NCBI GenBank assembly: GCA_025964535.1
Contig: JAOPYX010000314.1
Coordinates: 1-36,784 of the forward strand
Reading direction: 5' to 3'
Length of the DNA stretch: 36,784 bases
From: Actinomycetes bacterium
GTDB taxonomy: Bacteria; Actinomycetota; Thermoleophilia; Gaiellales; Gaiellaceae
Shown here: piece by piece, positions 8,579-16,808 of the stretch
How positions within the stretch are numbered: the stretch's first letter is position 1
Layout: every line of letters begins with the position of its first letter
Translations under genes and position numbers: made by a program
Notes under the pieces: model-generated
Seen by the model: only the letters and a program-made list of their open reading frames with translations
Database searches by the model: none
What the model was told of the DNA's origin: nothing

Positions 8579-8914
8579 CTACTTGCGCCGGTCCACCGCG
8601 CGCTGCAGCTTGTCCTTCGTCATCTTCGAGCGCCCCTCGATGCTCATGCGCTTCGCCTCGTTGTAGAGCTGTGCCTTCGTGCGGCCCTTCGGCCGGTTCG
8701 TGCCCGAGCGAAGGCCGCCGCGCCGGCCCGAGGAGATGTCGGTGCGCGAGAGACGCGAGGACGTCTTCGCCTCGCCCTTCCGCGCGCGCTCCTTGTTCAC
8801 GGTCCGCGCCGCGATCTCCTCGGCCTTCTCCTCGGGAGCGCCTCGGTCCTCGAGGTTCTCCTTGATGTGCTCGTACTGCCGTTCCCGCTTCTTCGACCAC
8901 GCCTGCTGCGGCAT
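8579..8914 (-). CDS. Small basic protein with Rho-N/SAP-like C-terminus (plasmid-stabilisation-like annotation family)
   Basis: WSKKRERQYEHIKENLEDRGAPEEKAEEIAARTVNKERARKG; GRTKAQLYNEAKRMSIEGRSKMTKDKLQRAV. Confidence 0.7.
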   Translation of the reverse strand: MPQQAWSKKRERQYEHIKENLEDRGAPEEKAEEIAARTVNKERARKGEAKTSSRLSRTDISSGRRGGLRSGTNRPKGRTKAQLYNEAKRMSIEGRSKMTKDKLQRAVDRRK

Positions 8915-8968
8915 GCCGAATCACCCCCTACTCGTCTTTCAGGGGAAACGGACGGGAGTCCGCAGGAG

Positions 8969-9280
8969 TTACGCCTCGTCGAGCGGCTTGTTCTGGACGT
9001 TGTGCTCGGTCGCATACGCGTCCGTGAGCTGGTTCACAACGTCCATGCCGTCGCTGTAGGCGTAATTGATCTTGACGAAGGGTGCCCATTTGTCCGGCAG
9101 CGCATCCTCGGGGAAGATCGCCTCGACGGGGCACTCCGGCTCGCACGCGCCGCAGTCGATGCACTCCTCGGGGTCGATCACGAGCATGCGATTGGCCTCG
9201 TGGATGCAGTCCACGGGGCAGACGTCCACGCAGGACTTGTCTTTGATGTCGATGCAGGGCTCGGCGATGATGTAGGTCAC
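8969..9280 (-). CDS. fdxA: Seven-iron ferredoxin (FdxA-like)
   Basis: CVDVCPVDCIHEANRMLVIDPEECIDCGACEPECPVEAI cluster ligands. Confidence 0.93.
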   Translation of the reverse strand: MTYIIAEPCIDIKDKSCVDVCPVDCIHEANRMLVIDPEECIDCGACEPECPVEAIFPEDALPDKWAPFVKINYAYSDGMDVVNQLTDAYATEHNVQNKPLDEA

Positions 9281-9334
9281 GGGCCGTACTCTAGCGACGC
9301 GTTTAGGGCCAGAACCGGAGAACCGACGCGCCGC

Positions 9335-9646
9335 TTACGCGGACGGAGTGAGCTCTGCCACGAGCTCCCGGCAGCGCTCCACGAGCGCCGACTTCACGAT
9401 CACCTGGTCGAAGCCTGCGGCGTGCGCGGCACGCAGGCCGGCCGTGTCGGTGTGGTTCGTGTACCCGAGGATCGGAACGTCCGGATACGTCTCGGCCACT
9501 TCCTCCGCATCGACGCGCGCGATGTCCACGATCACGAGGTCCGGGCTCTCGGTGTGGTCGACCGTGATCAAGCGGTGGCCGGTCAAGAGCGCGTCGAGCT
9601 TGCCTCGAAAGAAGAGGTCGACCCCGCACAACAGGATCGTTGCCAC
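9335..9646 (-). CDS. Stand-alone degenerate receiver-like protein (103 aa)
   Basis: GTG start at 9646; VATILLCGVDLFFRGKLDALL...SPDLVIVDIARVD...VPILGYTNH...GFDQVIVKSAL, lacking the usual N-terminal acidic pair. Confidence 0.7.
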   Translation of the reverse strand: MATILLCGVDLFFRGKLDALLTGHRLITVDHTESPDLVIVDIARVDAEEVAETYPDVPILGYTNHTDTAGLRAAHAAGFDQVIVKSALVERCRELVAELTPSA

Positions 9647-9685
9647 ACCTGCAGCGTATCTACCGGATGCGGTATCTCTCAAGCC

Positions 9686-10012
9686 GTGGACAAATTGGAG
9701 CTGGGCCTCGACCTGATCCGGCAGGGCCGGTACTTCGAGGCGCACGAGGAGCTCGAGCTCGTCTGGCGGGCCGCCGAGCCCTCGGAGCGGGACTTCTACC
9801 AGGGGCTCGTGCACGTCGCGGTGGCGTGGTACCAGGCGGGCCGAGGCCGGCCGGTGGCGACGGCGAGCCAGCTCGAGAAGGCCTCCCGGCGGCTCGCCGC
9901 GTTCGTCCCGGAGCACCGCGGGGTCGACGTCGCGGGCGTGCTCGCCCAGGTCGAGACGGCGCGAGACGTCGTCCGTGGCGGCTCGCTTCGACTGAACGAG
10001 CCGATCATTTAG
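9686..10012 (+). CDS. DUF309 domain protein
   Basis: GTG start; DLIRQGRYFEAHEELELVWRAAEPSERDFYQGLVHVAVAWYQAGRG. Confidence 0.88.
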   Translation: MDKLELGLDLIRQGRYFEAHEELELVWRAAEPSERDFYQGLVHVAVAWYQAGRGRPVATASQLEKASRRLAAFVPEHRGVDVAGVLAQVETARDVVRGGSLRLNEPII

Positions 10013-10719
10013 GGCGAGGTCAAGCCGACGTCCTCGAGCGCGCGGTTCAGCGCGACGTGCAGCCACCAGTCGCGGTGGAAGAAGAGCAGGAGCCCGAGCG
10101 CGACGAGGACGAGCCCGCTTGCGACCTGGATCAGGAGATAGCGGTCGCGGAACCAGCGGAAGGCGCCCATCGCGCGGGCGAACGCGATCCCGGCGACGAG
10201 GAAGGCGGCGCCGAGGCCGAGCGCGTACGCCGCGAGCAGGGCGGCTCCGCGGAGCACCGTGCCCGTGTCGCTCGCCAGCACGAGCACTGCGGCAAGCACG
10301 GTGCCGATGCACGGGGCCGCGCACACGGCGAACGCGCCGCCGAGGAGCACGCCCGAGCCGCGTCGCCGCGCGCCGGTGAGCAGCCCCGGCGCGACGATGC
10401 GCTCGGGCACGGGCAGCAGCCCGACGAAGCCGAGGCCGAGCACGACGAGCACGAAGCCCGCGACCTCCGCCTGCGTCCGCCCCGGCAGCGAGCTACCGAT
10501 TGCCGCGGCGCCTGCGCCGAGCACGACGAACACGACCGTGAAGCCGAGGATGAACGGGATGCTCGCGACGAGCACGCGACGCGTGGTCCCGCGCTCGCCA
10601 AGGCTTCCCGGCTCGACGCTCGACAGTGCCGAGAGGTAGCCGGGCACGAGCGGCAGCACGCACGGAGTGATCACCGACGCGAAGCCGGCGAGGAAGGCGA
10701 TCGCCAGCCGCGCGATCAT
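10009..10719 (-). CDS. ccdA: CcdA/DsbD-like thiol-disulfide transmembrane transporter
   Basis: GFASVITPCVLPLVPGYLSALS, FAVCAAPCIGTVLAAVL; multiple TM segments. Confidence 0.92.
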   Translation of the reverse strand: MIARLAIAFLAGFASVITPCVLPLVPGYLSALSSVEPGSLGERGTTRRVLVASIPFILGFTVVFVVLGAGAAAIGSSLPGRTQAEVAGFVLVVLGLGFVGLLPVPERIVAPGLLTGARRRGSGVLLGGAFAVCAAPCIGTVLAAVLVLASDTGTVLRGAALLAAYALGLGAAFLVAGIAFARAMGAFRWFRDRYLLIQVASGLVLVALGLLLFFHRDWWLHVALNRALEDVGLTSP

Positions 10720-11177
10720 CAGTCCAGGTGCGCGAGCAGCTCGTCGAGACGCTGCTCGTCTGCCGCGTCGAGCTCGCCCGCCGCAGGTGGTGCGCCTTCG
10801 TCGCTTCGACGGCTCCACCGCCAGACGCCGGCTGCGAGGACCGCCGCGCCGAGGATGATTCCGCCGAGCGGGAGCCACCAGGCGAGCAGGTCGAAGCCCT
10901 TGCGCGGCGGCGCGGCGAGGATGCCTGCGCCGAAGTTCGCGACGAGCTCGGAGCGGATCTGATCGGCTGTCCAGCACTGCGCGATTCGCTTCTGGATCTG
11001 GGCCTCGATGCGAAGAGCGGCAGGCGAGCTCGACTGGTCGAGCGTCGTATGACAGGTGGGACACATGATCTGCCCCTCGAGATACGCAAGTGACGTACGC
11101 GGCTGCACACACGCTGCGGCGGCCGGGCCGGCGAGCACGCCCGCGGCAACCACGACCGCCGCGAGCCGGGCGATCAC
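10719..11177 (-). CDS. ccmH: CcmH/CycL-family protein
   Basis: EGQIMCPTCHTTLDQSSSPAALRIEAQIQKRIAQCWTADQIRSELVANFG, C-terminal TM. Confidence 0.88.
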   Translation of the reverse strand: MIARLAAVVVAAGVLAGPAAAACVQPRTSLAYLEGQIMCPTCHTTLDQSSSPAALRIEAQIQKRIAQCWTADQIRSELVANFGAGILAAPPRKGFDLLAWWLPLGGIILGAAVLAAGVWRWSRRSDEGAPPAAGELDAADEQRLDELLAHLD

Positions 11178-11707
11178 GGCTGCAGCGCCGCCTCGACCCC
11201 GGTGCGGAAGGCGGCGGCCTGATGCACCACGGTGCCGACGATGTGGGAGCCGACGAGGCGTCCACGGCGATCGATGAAGTACGTCTCCGGCACCGCGCTC
11301 ACGCCGTAGCGGTCGGCGACGTTCCCGGAACCGTCCTGGACGCTCGGATACGTCACGCCGTGATGCGCGAGGAACGTGCGCGCGTCACTCGTCACGTCGT
11401 TGTAGTCGACGCCCACGAAGACGACGCCCCGCTTGCGGTACTGCTGCCACGCCTGCTCCAGCATCGTCGCCTCGCCCTTGCACGGAACGCACCACGAAGC
11501 CCAGAAGTTGAGCACGACGGGCTTGCCGCGCAGCGACGCGAGATCGAGCTTCCCGGCGGCGTCGACGCGGCGCAGAGAGAAGCTCGGCGCCGGTCCGCCG
11601 ATCTTCGGAGCGGACGGCCGGTGCGTCAGCCGCCAGACGAGCAAGCCCAGCAATCCCGCGACCACCGCGAGTGCGACGACCTGGCCCGAGAGCTTCAGTG
11701 CGCGCAT
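11174..11707 (-). CDS. TlpA/ResA-family membrane-anchored thioredoxin
   Basis: N-terminal TM; GKPVVLNFWASWCVPCKGEATMLEQ; GVSAVPETYFIDRRGRLVG. Confidence 0.93.
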   Translation of the reverse strand: MRALKLSGQVVALAVVAGLLGLLVWRLTHRPSAPKIGGPAPSFSLRRVDAAGKLDLASLRGKPVVLNFWASWCVPCKGEATMLEQAWQQYRKRGVVFVGVDYNDVTSDARTFLAHHGVTYPSVQDGSGNVADRYGVSAVPETYFIDRRGRLVGSHIVGTVVHQAAAFRTGVEAALQP

Positions 11708-12750
11708 CAGGCCCCGACGATATACACGGGCGTGCCCACGTCCACGTGGTCGAACAGCCATTCGGCCTGCGGGATGTGCATGCGGACGCAGCCGTGGGAG
11801 AGCGAATAGCCGATCGAGCCGTCCTGCGGCGTGCCGTGGATGCCGACCCCCGGCGAGCTGATGCCCATCCAGCGCGTGCCGAGCGGGTTGTTCGGGCCCG
11901 GAGGCGTCGGCTTCTCGCCCTTCGCCCACGGGGACGCCGGCGGATACCACCAGGGGTTCTTCCACTTGACCACGATCTGGAAGCGGCCGAGCGGGGTCGG
12001 ATAGATCGTCTGACCCGTGGCGACCGCAAACTGGCGCACCGGCCGCATGCCGTTGTAGAGCGTGAGCAGGTTCGACGCCCGGCGGATGACGACGACAGGG
12101 CCGAACGAGCTCTCCGCGACCTTCGGCTTCAGATCCTTCGCCGGCACCGTGATCGGCGCCCGCGTTCCGTGCACCACCTCGTCGGACACCGCAGCGGCGG
12201 TCGCGGCACGGTTGACGCGCAGCCCGGCGACCGACGGCGTGACGACGGGCTTGAAGTTCCGGAAGAGGAGCCTCGAGTCGGTGGGCTTGCGGTCGAATCG
12301 TGCAGCGATGCGCGCGACGAACGCGTCGAGCGCGGGCCTGTTCACGGAGGCGCGCAGGCCGAGCGTCGTGTTGGGCGCAACGGTGAGCGCCTTCGCGACC
12401 GCGGAATCCGCCGGGACGGTCGCCCCGAGCAGATCGGGCGTCACGCTGATCGTCGTGCGGGCGATCCGCAGGACGACAGGCCGCTGGAACGCGGTCAGCA
12501 CGGCCTGCACGGCGACGTCGGGAGCCATTCCGCCGACGGCGACGGCGCCCACCGTGACGCCGTCAGGGATCACCTGGGCCGGGATCGTCGTCGTGCCGGT
12601 GGTCGTCGTGCCGGTGGTGGTCGTGCCGGTGGTGGTCGCCGTCGTGGTCGTCGCGGGGGGCGGCGTATCGGCGAGCACGGACGCCGCCAGGACGCCCGCC
12701 GCCAGCACGGCGAGCAGAAACGCAAACGTGATGGTGGCGCGTCGTTTCAC
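11707..12750 (-). CDS. L,D-transpeptidase (YkuD) with signal peptide, Thr-rich linker and PG-binding-like N-domain
   Basis: GIHGTPQDGSIGYSLSHGCVRMHIPQAEWLFDHVDVGTPVYI catalytic region; Thr-rich linker after signal peptide. Confidence 0.93.
   Translation of the reverse strand: MKRRATITFAFLLAVLAAGVLAASVLADTPPPATTTTATTTGTTTTGTTTTGTTTIPAQVIPDGVTVGAVAVGGMAPDVAVQAVLTAFQRPVVLRIARTTISVTPDLLGATVPADSAVAKALTVAPNTTLGLRASVNRPALDAFVARIAARFDRKPTDSRLLFRNFKPVVTPSVAGLRVNRAATAAAVSDEVVHGTRAPITVPAKDLKPKVAESSFGPVVVIRRASNLLTLYNGMRPVRQFAVATGQTIYPTPLGRFQIVVKWKNPWWYPPASPWAKGEKPTPPGPNNPLGTRWMGISSPGVGIHGTPQDGSIGYSLSHGCVRMHIPQAEWLFDHVDVGTPVYIVGA
12590..12634. repeat. Three 15-bp in-frame coding repeats (GTCGTGCCGGTGGTS) in the Thr linker
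   Basis: Read directly; encodes TTTTG units on minus strand. Confidence 0.85.
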
Positions 12751-12754
12751 GAGG

Positions 12755-13468
12755 CTACGGCCGGGGGGCGAGGATCCGCGGATCGTCGGTGATGATACCG
12801 TCGATACCGCTTGCGACCAGGGTAGTTGCGAGCTCAGCCTCGTTCACGGTCCACACATATACCGCCGCCCCACTCGCGTGGCAGGCGGCGATCGCGGCGG
12901 GCGACACGACCGCCCAGTTGAGGGTCGCGGCCTTCGCGCCGGACGCACGAAGGCAGCGCGTCAACCGCCGTGGCGCGAGCGCGCGCAGGAGGGCTAGGCC
13001 GGGCCGCACGACCGGACGCAGCAGCGGGCGCTCGGAGACGCCGAGGCGGTCTTCCGGATACGTGAACGACCGCGGCAGCTCGGGCGCGGCGGCGGCGAAC
13101 GCGCCGAGAATCGACAGCGAGTACGAGCTCACGAATGCCCGGCGGAGGAGATCGCGCCGGCGCAGAGCCTCGACGATCGCGGCCTCGTTTCCGGCGACCT
13201 TCACGTCGAGCTGCACCGCAATGCCCAGCCGGTCGACGAGACCGAGGGCGTCGTCGAGCAGCGGCGCGCCGTCCGGGACGGCGGGCCCATGGGCGAGGAC
13301 GAGCGCTCCGTCACCGCGTTGCAGCACGTCGAGCTCCACCGCGTCCACTCCCGCGGCGGCGGCCGCCTCGACGGCGGCCAGGCTGTTCTCGGCCGCAAGC
13401 GCAGCGGCGCCACGATGGCCGATGCGCACGATCTCGTGCTCGCCGCGCCGTAGCTCGAGGGGCGTCAC
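12755..13468 (-). CDS. Glycerophosphodiester phosphodiesterase-family protein
   Basis: IGHRGAAALAAENSLAAVEAAAAAGVDAVELDV; VYVWTVNEAE; GIDGIITDDP. Confidence 0.92.
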   Translation of the reverse strand: MTPLELRRGEHEIVRIGHRGAAALAAENSLAAVEAAAAAGVDAVELDVLQRGDGALVLAHGPAVPDGAPLLDDALGLVDRLGIAVQLDVKVAGNEAAIVEALRRRDLLRRAFVSSYSLSILGAFAAAAPELPRSFTYPEDRLGVSERPLLRPVVRPGLALLRALAPRRLTRCLRASGAKAATLNWAVVSPAAIAACHASGAAVYVWTVNEAELATTLVASGIDGIITDDPRILAPRP

Positions 13469-16194
13469 TCCGTGCGGCGGATGACGACGACCGCGACGTC
13501 GTCGCCGAGGTCGCCGCCGGCGAAGCTGCGGCAGCTCTCGGTGACGGCGACCGCCAGCTCGCGCGGCGCGAGATCGCGATTCGCCGAGAGCAACGCGTCG
13601 AGGCGTTCCACGCCGTAGAGCTCGCCGTCGTTGCGCGCCTCGATCACGCCGTCCGTATAGACGACGAGCACCGAGCCGTTCGGCAGGTCCGCGTGCACCG
13701 CCTCGTACTCCTGCCCCGAGTCGATGCCGAGCACCAGCCCTTTGGCCTCGAGGCCGGCGACGCTTCCGTCGGGGAGCACGAGCCGGGGGGCGGGATGACC
13801 CGCGCTGGCGCACGACACCTTCCCGTTCACGCCATCGACGGCGAGGTACGCCATCGTGATGAACTTGCCGGGCGCAATCTCGTCGACGACCACGTCGTTC
13901 GCCGATGCCAAGAAGTCGCCGGGCTCCGGGTGCTCGCGTGCAAGCGACCGGAAGACGAACTTCGCCATCGCCATGTCGGCCGTCGCCTCGACCCCGTGAC
14001 CGGTCACGTCGCCGAGCACGACTGCGAGCCGGCCGTCATCGAGCGTCAGGAAGTCATAGACGTCGCCGCCGACGTCGACGTGCGCGGACGACTCGTACAC
14101 CTCGCCGACCTCCAGGCCCGCGACGTCGGGTTGCGCATGGGGCAGCAGGGATCGCTGCATCGTGTCTGCGAATTCCTTCTGCTGCTGATACAGCCGCGCG
14201 TTGTCGATCGCGAGCGCCGCCTGTCCGGCAATCGCGAGGGCGACGTCGATCGTCTCCGCCGTGATCGGGTTGCCGGGCCGGAACGAGAAGATGCTGAGCG
14301 ACGCGATCACCTCCGCGGGCGTTCCCACCGGTACGACCGCGCCGGTCCACCCCTTCTCGAGGAACGGGCCGAGCAGGTCGTGCTCGCGACCGACGCGATA
14401 CGGCGCGGCGTCGCGGAACAACCGCTGGGTCAAGGCAGCACCGAACGGCTGCGGGCGGAAGAGAATCGTGCGCACCGCGTCCACGAGCTGTGCGTCCTTC
14501 ACGTGGATCGCGCGCGGCACGAGGTGCTCACGACGTTCATCGGGCATCCGGAGCACCGCCGCATCGACGTCGAGCACGTCGACCGCCGTCTCGGCGAGCG
14601 CCTCGAGCGTCGTCTCGAGCGAGAGGCTCTGCGCGAACGACCGGGAGATCTCGTAGAGGGCGCGCAGGCGCTTGGCCGCCTCACGTTCCGACGCGAGCGC
14701 AGTCTCGCGCTGCGTGCTCAGCTCCGCGGTCTGCTCGTGTAGCTGGGCGTTCTGCACGGCGACGGCAAGCTGTCCGGCGAGCGCCGCGAGCAGCGCCGCC
14801 TCGTTCTCGGTCGGCCGGCGACCGCGCTGCGGATAGACCGCGAGCAGGCCGATCACCTCGTCGCGCACCATCAGCGGCACGGCGAGCGCCGCGTCGATCC
14901 CGGCCTCGCGCGCCGCGTCGCGCGCCTCGCGCAACCGCTCGTCCTGCCAGGCGTCTGCCACCTCGACGACCGGGCGGCCGCGGCCCGTCCCGAGGGCGAC
15001 CTCGAGCAGGCGCTCCGCGACCCGCGCGTGCGGCCCGGCGAGGCCGCGACCGGCGGCAGGCATGAGCCGGTCCTCCTGCGCACGGAGGTAGACCGCGACG
15101 TGCTCGACGGCGAAGAGCTCCGCGAGACGGTCGACCGCCGTCTCGAGTGTGTGCGCGAGCGACAGCTGCGCAGTGGCCTGGCCCACCACCGCGAGCAGAG
15201 CGCGCGTCCGGTCGAGCTCGACCCCGAGCATGCGAGCGCGCGCGCTCGAGCGCAGCGCATGCGCAACCCGCACGCCGAAGGTCGTCAGCCGCACGAGCTG
15301 CTCGGCGTCGGGCGCGTCATCGGCAGCGAACAGGAGCTGCAGAACTCCGACCGCCGGCTGACCGAGCGGGAGCGTCGTCGAGACGCCGCACGACGCCGGC
15401 AGCTGCTTGGACGCGACAGGCCTGACCGGCCCTCCCTCCTCGAGGGCCGCACGTGCGAGCTCGCCCACCGGGACGAGGTCCTCGGCGGGGTCGAGACCGT
15501 ACGACGCCGTCAGCTCGAGCTCGCCGTCCTCGCCGCGCGCCCAGAGCAGGCCGACGGATGCGCCGATGATCGTGGCCGCGACCCGGACGAGCTCGTCCGA
15601 CGTGTGAGACTCGTCGAGCGCGGCTGCGAGCGCCTCGCCCGCGAGCTCGAGCGCCGGCCGTGCGAGCGCGACGACCGCACCGTGGGGCCCCGTGGAGAAG
15701 GCCCGCAACGTCAGGGCGGCGTAGGCGGCGACGAGCTCGACGCCGACCCGCTCTGCCACGGTGAACGCACCACCGGCCCGGTAGAGCTCGAGCGTCGCCG
15801 CCGTCCCGTCGGCTTCGACCGGGACGAGCAGGACGGTTCTCGCACCCACGCGGCTCGCCGCGCGGCGGACGGCGTCGGGCATGTCCTCGAGCGAAGCGAG
15901 CAGCTCCGTGGGCATCTCGTCCGCGGGCACGAACGTTCCTCCGAGCTCCGCGGCGAGGGCATCCGTCGCCGAGACCGCGACGGCCTCGAACCGCTCCGTT
16001 CCGGAGGCGCGGACGCGGACCAGGGCAACCTCGGCGCCTGCGACCGCGCGGGCCGCGTCGACGAGCTCCGCGAGGGCGCCGGCAAGCGAGCCCTCTCCTG
16101 CAGCCGACGCGACGGCACGCGTAAGAGCGGACAGGGCCCCCACGGGAACGCCTGCGCCGCCTGTCGGAACGTCGTGATCGGTCTGGGCGATCAT
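13465..16194 (-). CDS. Multi-GAF PP2C/SpoIIE-family serine phosphatase
   Basis: C-terminal VGGDVYDFLTLDDGRLAVVLGDVTGHGVEATADMAMAK, SAGHPAPRLV, VVYTDGVIEARN, GDDVAVVVIR; repeated GAF-like segments upstream; start at 16194. Confidence 0.92.
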   Translation of the reverse strand: MIAQTDHDVPTGGAGVPVGALSALTRAVASAAGEGSLAGALAELVDAARAVAGAEVALVRVRASGTERFEAVAVSATDALAAELGGTFVPADEMPTELLASLEDMPDAVRRAASRVGARTVLLVPVEADGTAATLELYRAGGAFTVAERVGVELVAAYAALTLRAFSTGPHGAVVALARPALELAGEALAAALDESHTSDELVRVAATIIGASVGLLWARGEDGELELTASYGLDPAEDLVPVGELARAALEEGGPVRPVASKQLPASCGVSTTLPLGQPAVGVLQLLFAADDAPDAEQLVRLTTFGVRVAHALRSSARARMLGVELDRTRALLAVVGQATAQLSLAHTLETAVDRLAELFAVEHVAVYLRAQEDRLMPAAGRGLAGPHARVAERLLEVALGTGRGRPVVEVADAWQDERLREARDAAREAGIDAALAVPLMVRDEVIGLLAVYPQRGRRPTENEAALLAALAGQLAVAVQNAQLHEQTAELSTQRETALASEREAAKRLRALYEISRSFAQSLSLETTLEALAETAVDVLDVDAAVLRMPDERREHLVPRAIHVKDAQLVDAVRTILFRPQPFGAALTQRLFRDAAPYRVGREHDLLGPFLEKGWTGAVVPVGTPAEVIASLSIFSFRPGNPITAETIDVALAIAGQAALAIDNARLYQQQKEFADTMQRSLLPHAQPDVAGLEVGEVYESSAHVDVGGDVYDFLTLDDGRLAVVLGDVTGHGVEATADMAMAKFVFRSLAREHPEPGDFLASANDVVVDEIAPGKFITMAYLAVDGVNGKVSCASAGHPAPRLVLPDGSVAGLEAKGLVLGIDSGQEYEAVHADLPNGSVLVVYTDGVIEARNDGELYGVERLDALLSANRDLAPRELAVAVTESCRSFAGGDLGDDVAVVVIRRTE

Positions 16195-16236
16195 CGTCAG
16201 TGGCCCCCTGGAGTATCGCCCCACCGGCGGGGGCCT

Positions 16237-16242
16237 TACAAT
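16237..16242 (+). promoter_or_regulatory. Candidate -10 box TACAAT, 7 nt before GTG16250
   Basis: Read directly; spacing consistent with a leaderless mRNA. Confidence 0.45.
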
Positions 16243-16249
16243 TTGGCCT

Positions 16250-16507
16250 GTGGCCCGGCCGATGCCCAGCGAACCGCTGCCCGAGGACCCTCGAACCGTA
16301 GTCGGCGACGACGCGCCGCTCGACCCGGACGCGATCGAGCTCCGCTATCGCTACCACCGCGCCCGGCGCCATGCGCGGGTGAACCAGAAGCAGGAGACGC
16401 GGCTCGCCCGCTACCGCTTCTACATCGTGATGCTCGTGCTGATCGCGCTCGCCGTCGCATTCGCGATCGGCAGCTGGCACGAGATCCAGCGCCTCTTCGG
16501 CCTATAA
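16250..16507 (+). CDS. Small single-pass membrane protein (85 aa)
   Basis: GTG start; one TM helix FYIVMLVLIALAVAFAIGSW. Confidence 0.7.
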   Translation: MARPMPSEPLPEDPRTVVGDDAPLDPDAIELRYRYHRARRHARVNQKQETRLARYRFYIVMLVLIALAVAFAIGSWHEIQRLFGL

Positions 16508-16517
16508 ACGGCCCCTG

Positions 16518-16742
16518 CTACTGCAACTGCTTCGCGGCGCGACGCCTGAAGGCGCCCCAGCCGCCCTGCTCCCAGTGGGTCCCGCTGCACATGGGGCAGC
16601 GCGGCAGCTCCCGCTGGACGACCACCCCGTAGCCGCAGCTGCTGCAGTGGTACTCGCCTGCCGCCGCCTCACCGGTCTCCAGGAAGCCGACGAAGCCACA
16701 CGACTCCAGCAGCTCGACGTCATGACCCGACCCCTCAGGCAT
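16518..16742 (-). CDS. Zinc-ribbon-like small protein (74 aa)
   Basis: YHCSSCGYGVVVQRELPRCPMCSGTHWE: two CxxC knuckles. Confidence 0.7.
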   Translation of the reverse strand: MPEGSGHDVELLESCGFVGFLETGEAAAGEYHCSSCGYGVVVQRELPRCPMCSGTHWEQGGWGAFRRRAAKQLQ

Positions 16743-16782
16743 GTGCTCCCCTTTGTTCGTCGACCCTCATTTGCACGCAGCT

Positions 16783-16797
16783 TGGGGAATTTCCCCA
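16783..16797. promoter_or_regulatory. Perfect 15-bp palindrome TGGGGAATTTCCCCA in divergent promoter region
   Basis: Read directly; lies between starts at 16742 (-) and 16809 (+). Confidence 0.5.
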
Positions 16798-16808
16798 TAC
16801 TGCGACCT

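Noticed and set aside
8949-8962. cggac-ggga-gtccg hairpin between ferredoxin and the Rho-N gene
   Set aside because: Only a 5-bp stem with no T-run; expected by chance in GC-rich DNA.
7853-9685. Long N-terminal part of the 719-aa plus-strand ORF
   Set aside because: Antisense to VOC, Rho-N and ferredoxin genes; only its last 108 codons (9686..10012, DUF309) look real.
10977-11177. CPTCH in the CcmH-like protein reads as a CXXCH haem c site
   Set aside because: Context (MCPTCHTTLDQSSSPAALRIEAQIQKRI) matches the CcmH-family thiol motif rather than a cytochrome c; no distal haem ligand context.
15028-16632. 534-aa plus-strand ORF antisense to the SpoIIE gene
   Set aside because: Shadow ORF of a clearly coding minus-strand gene; no recognisable domain.
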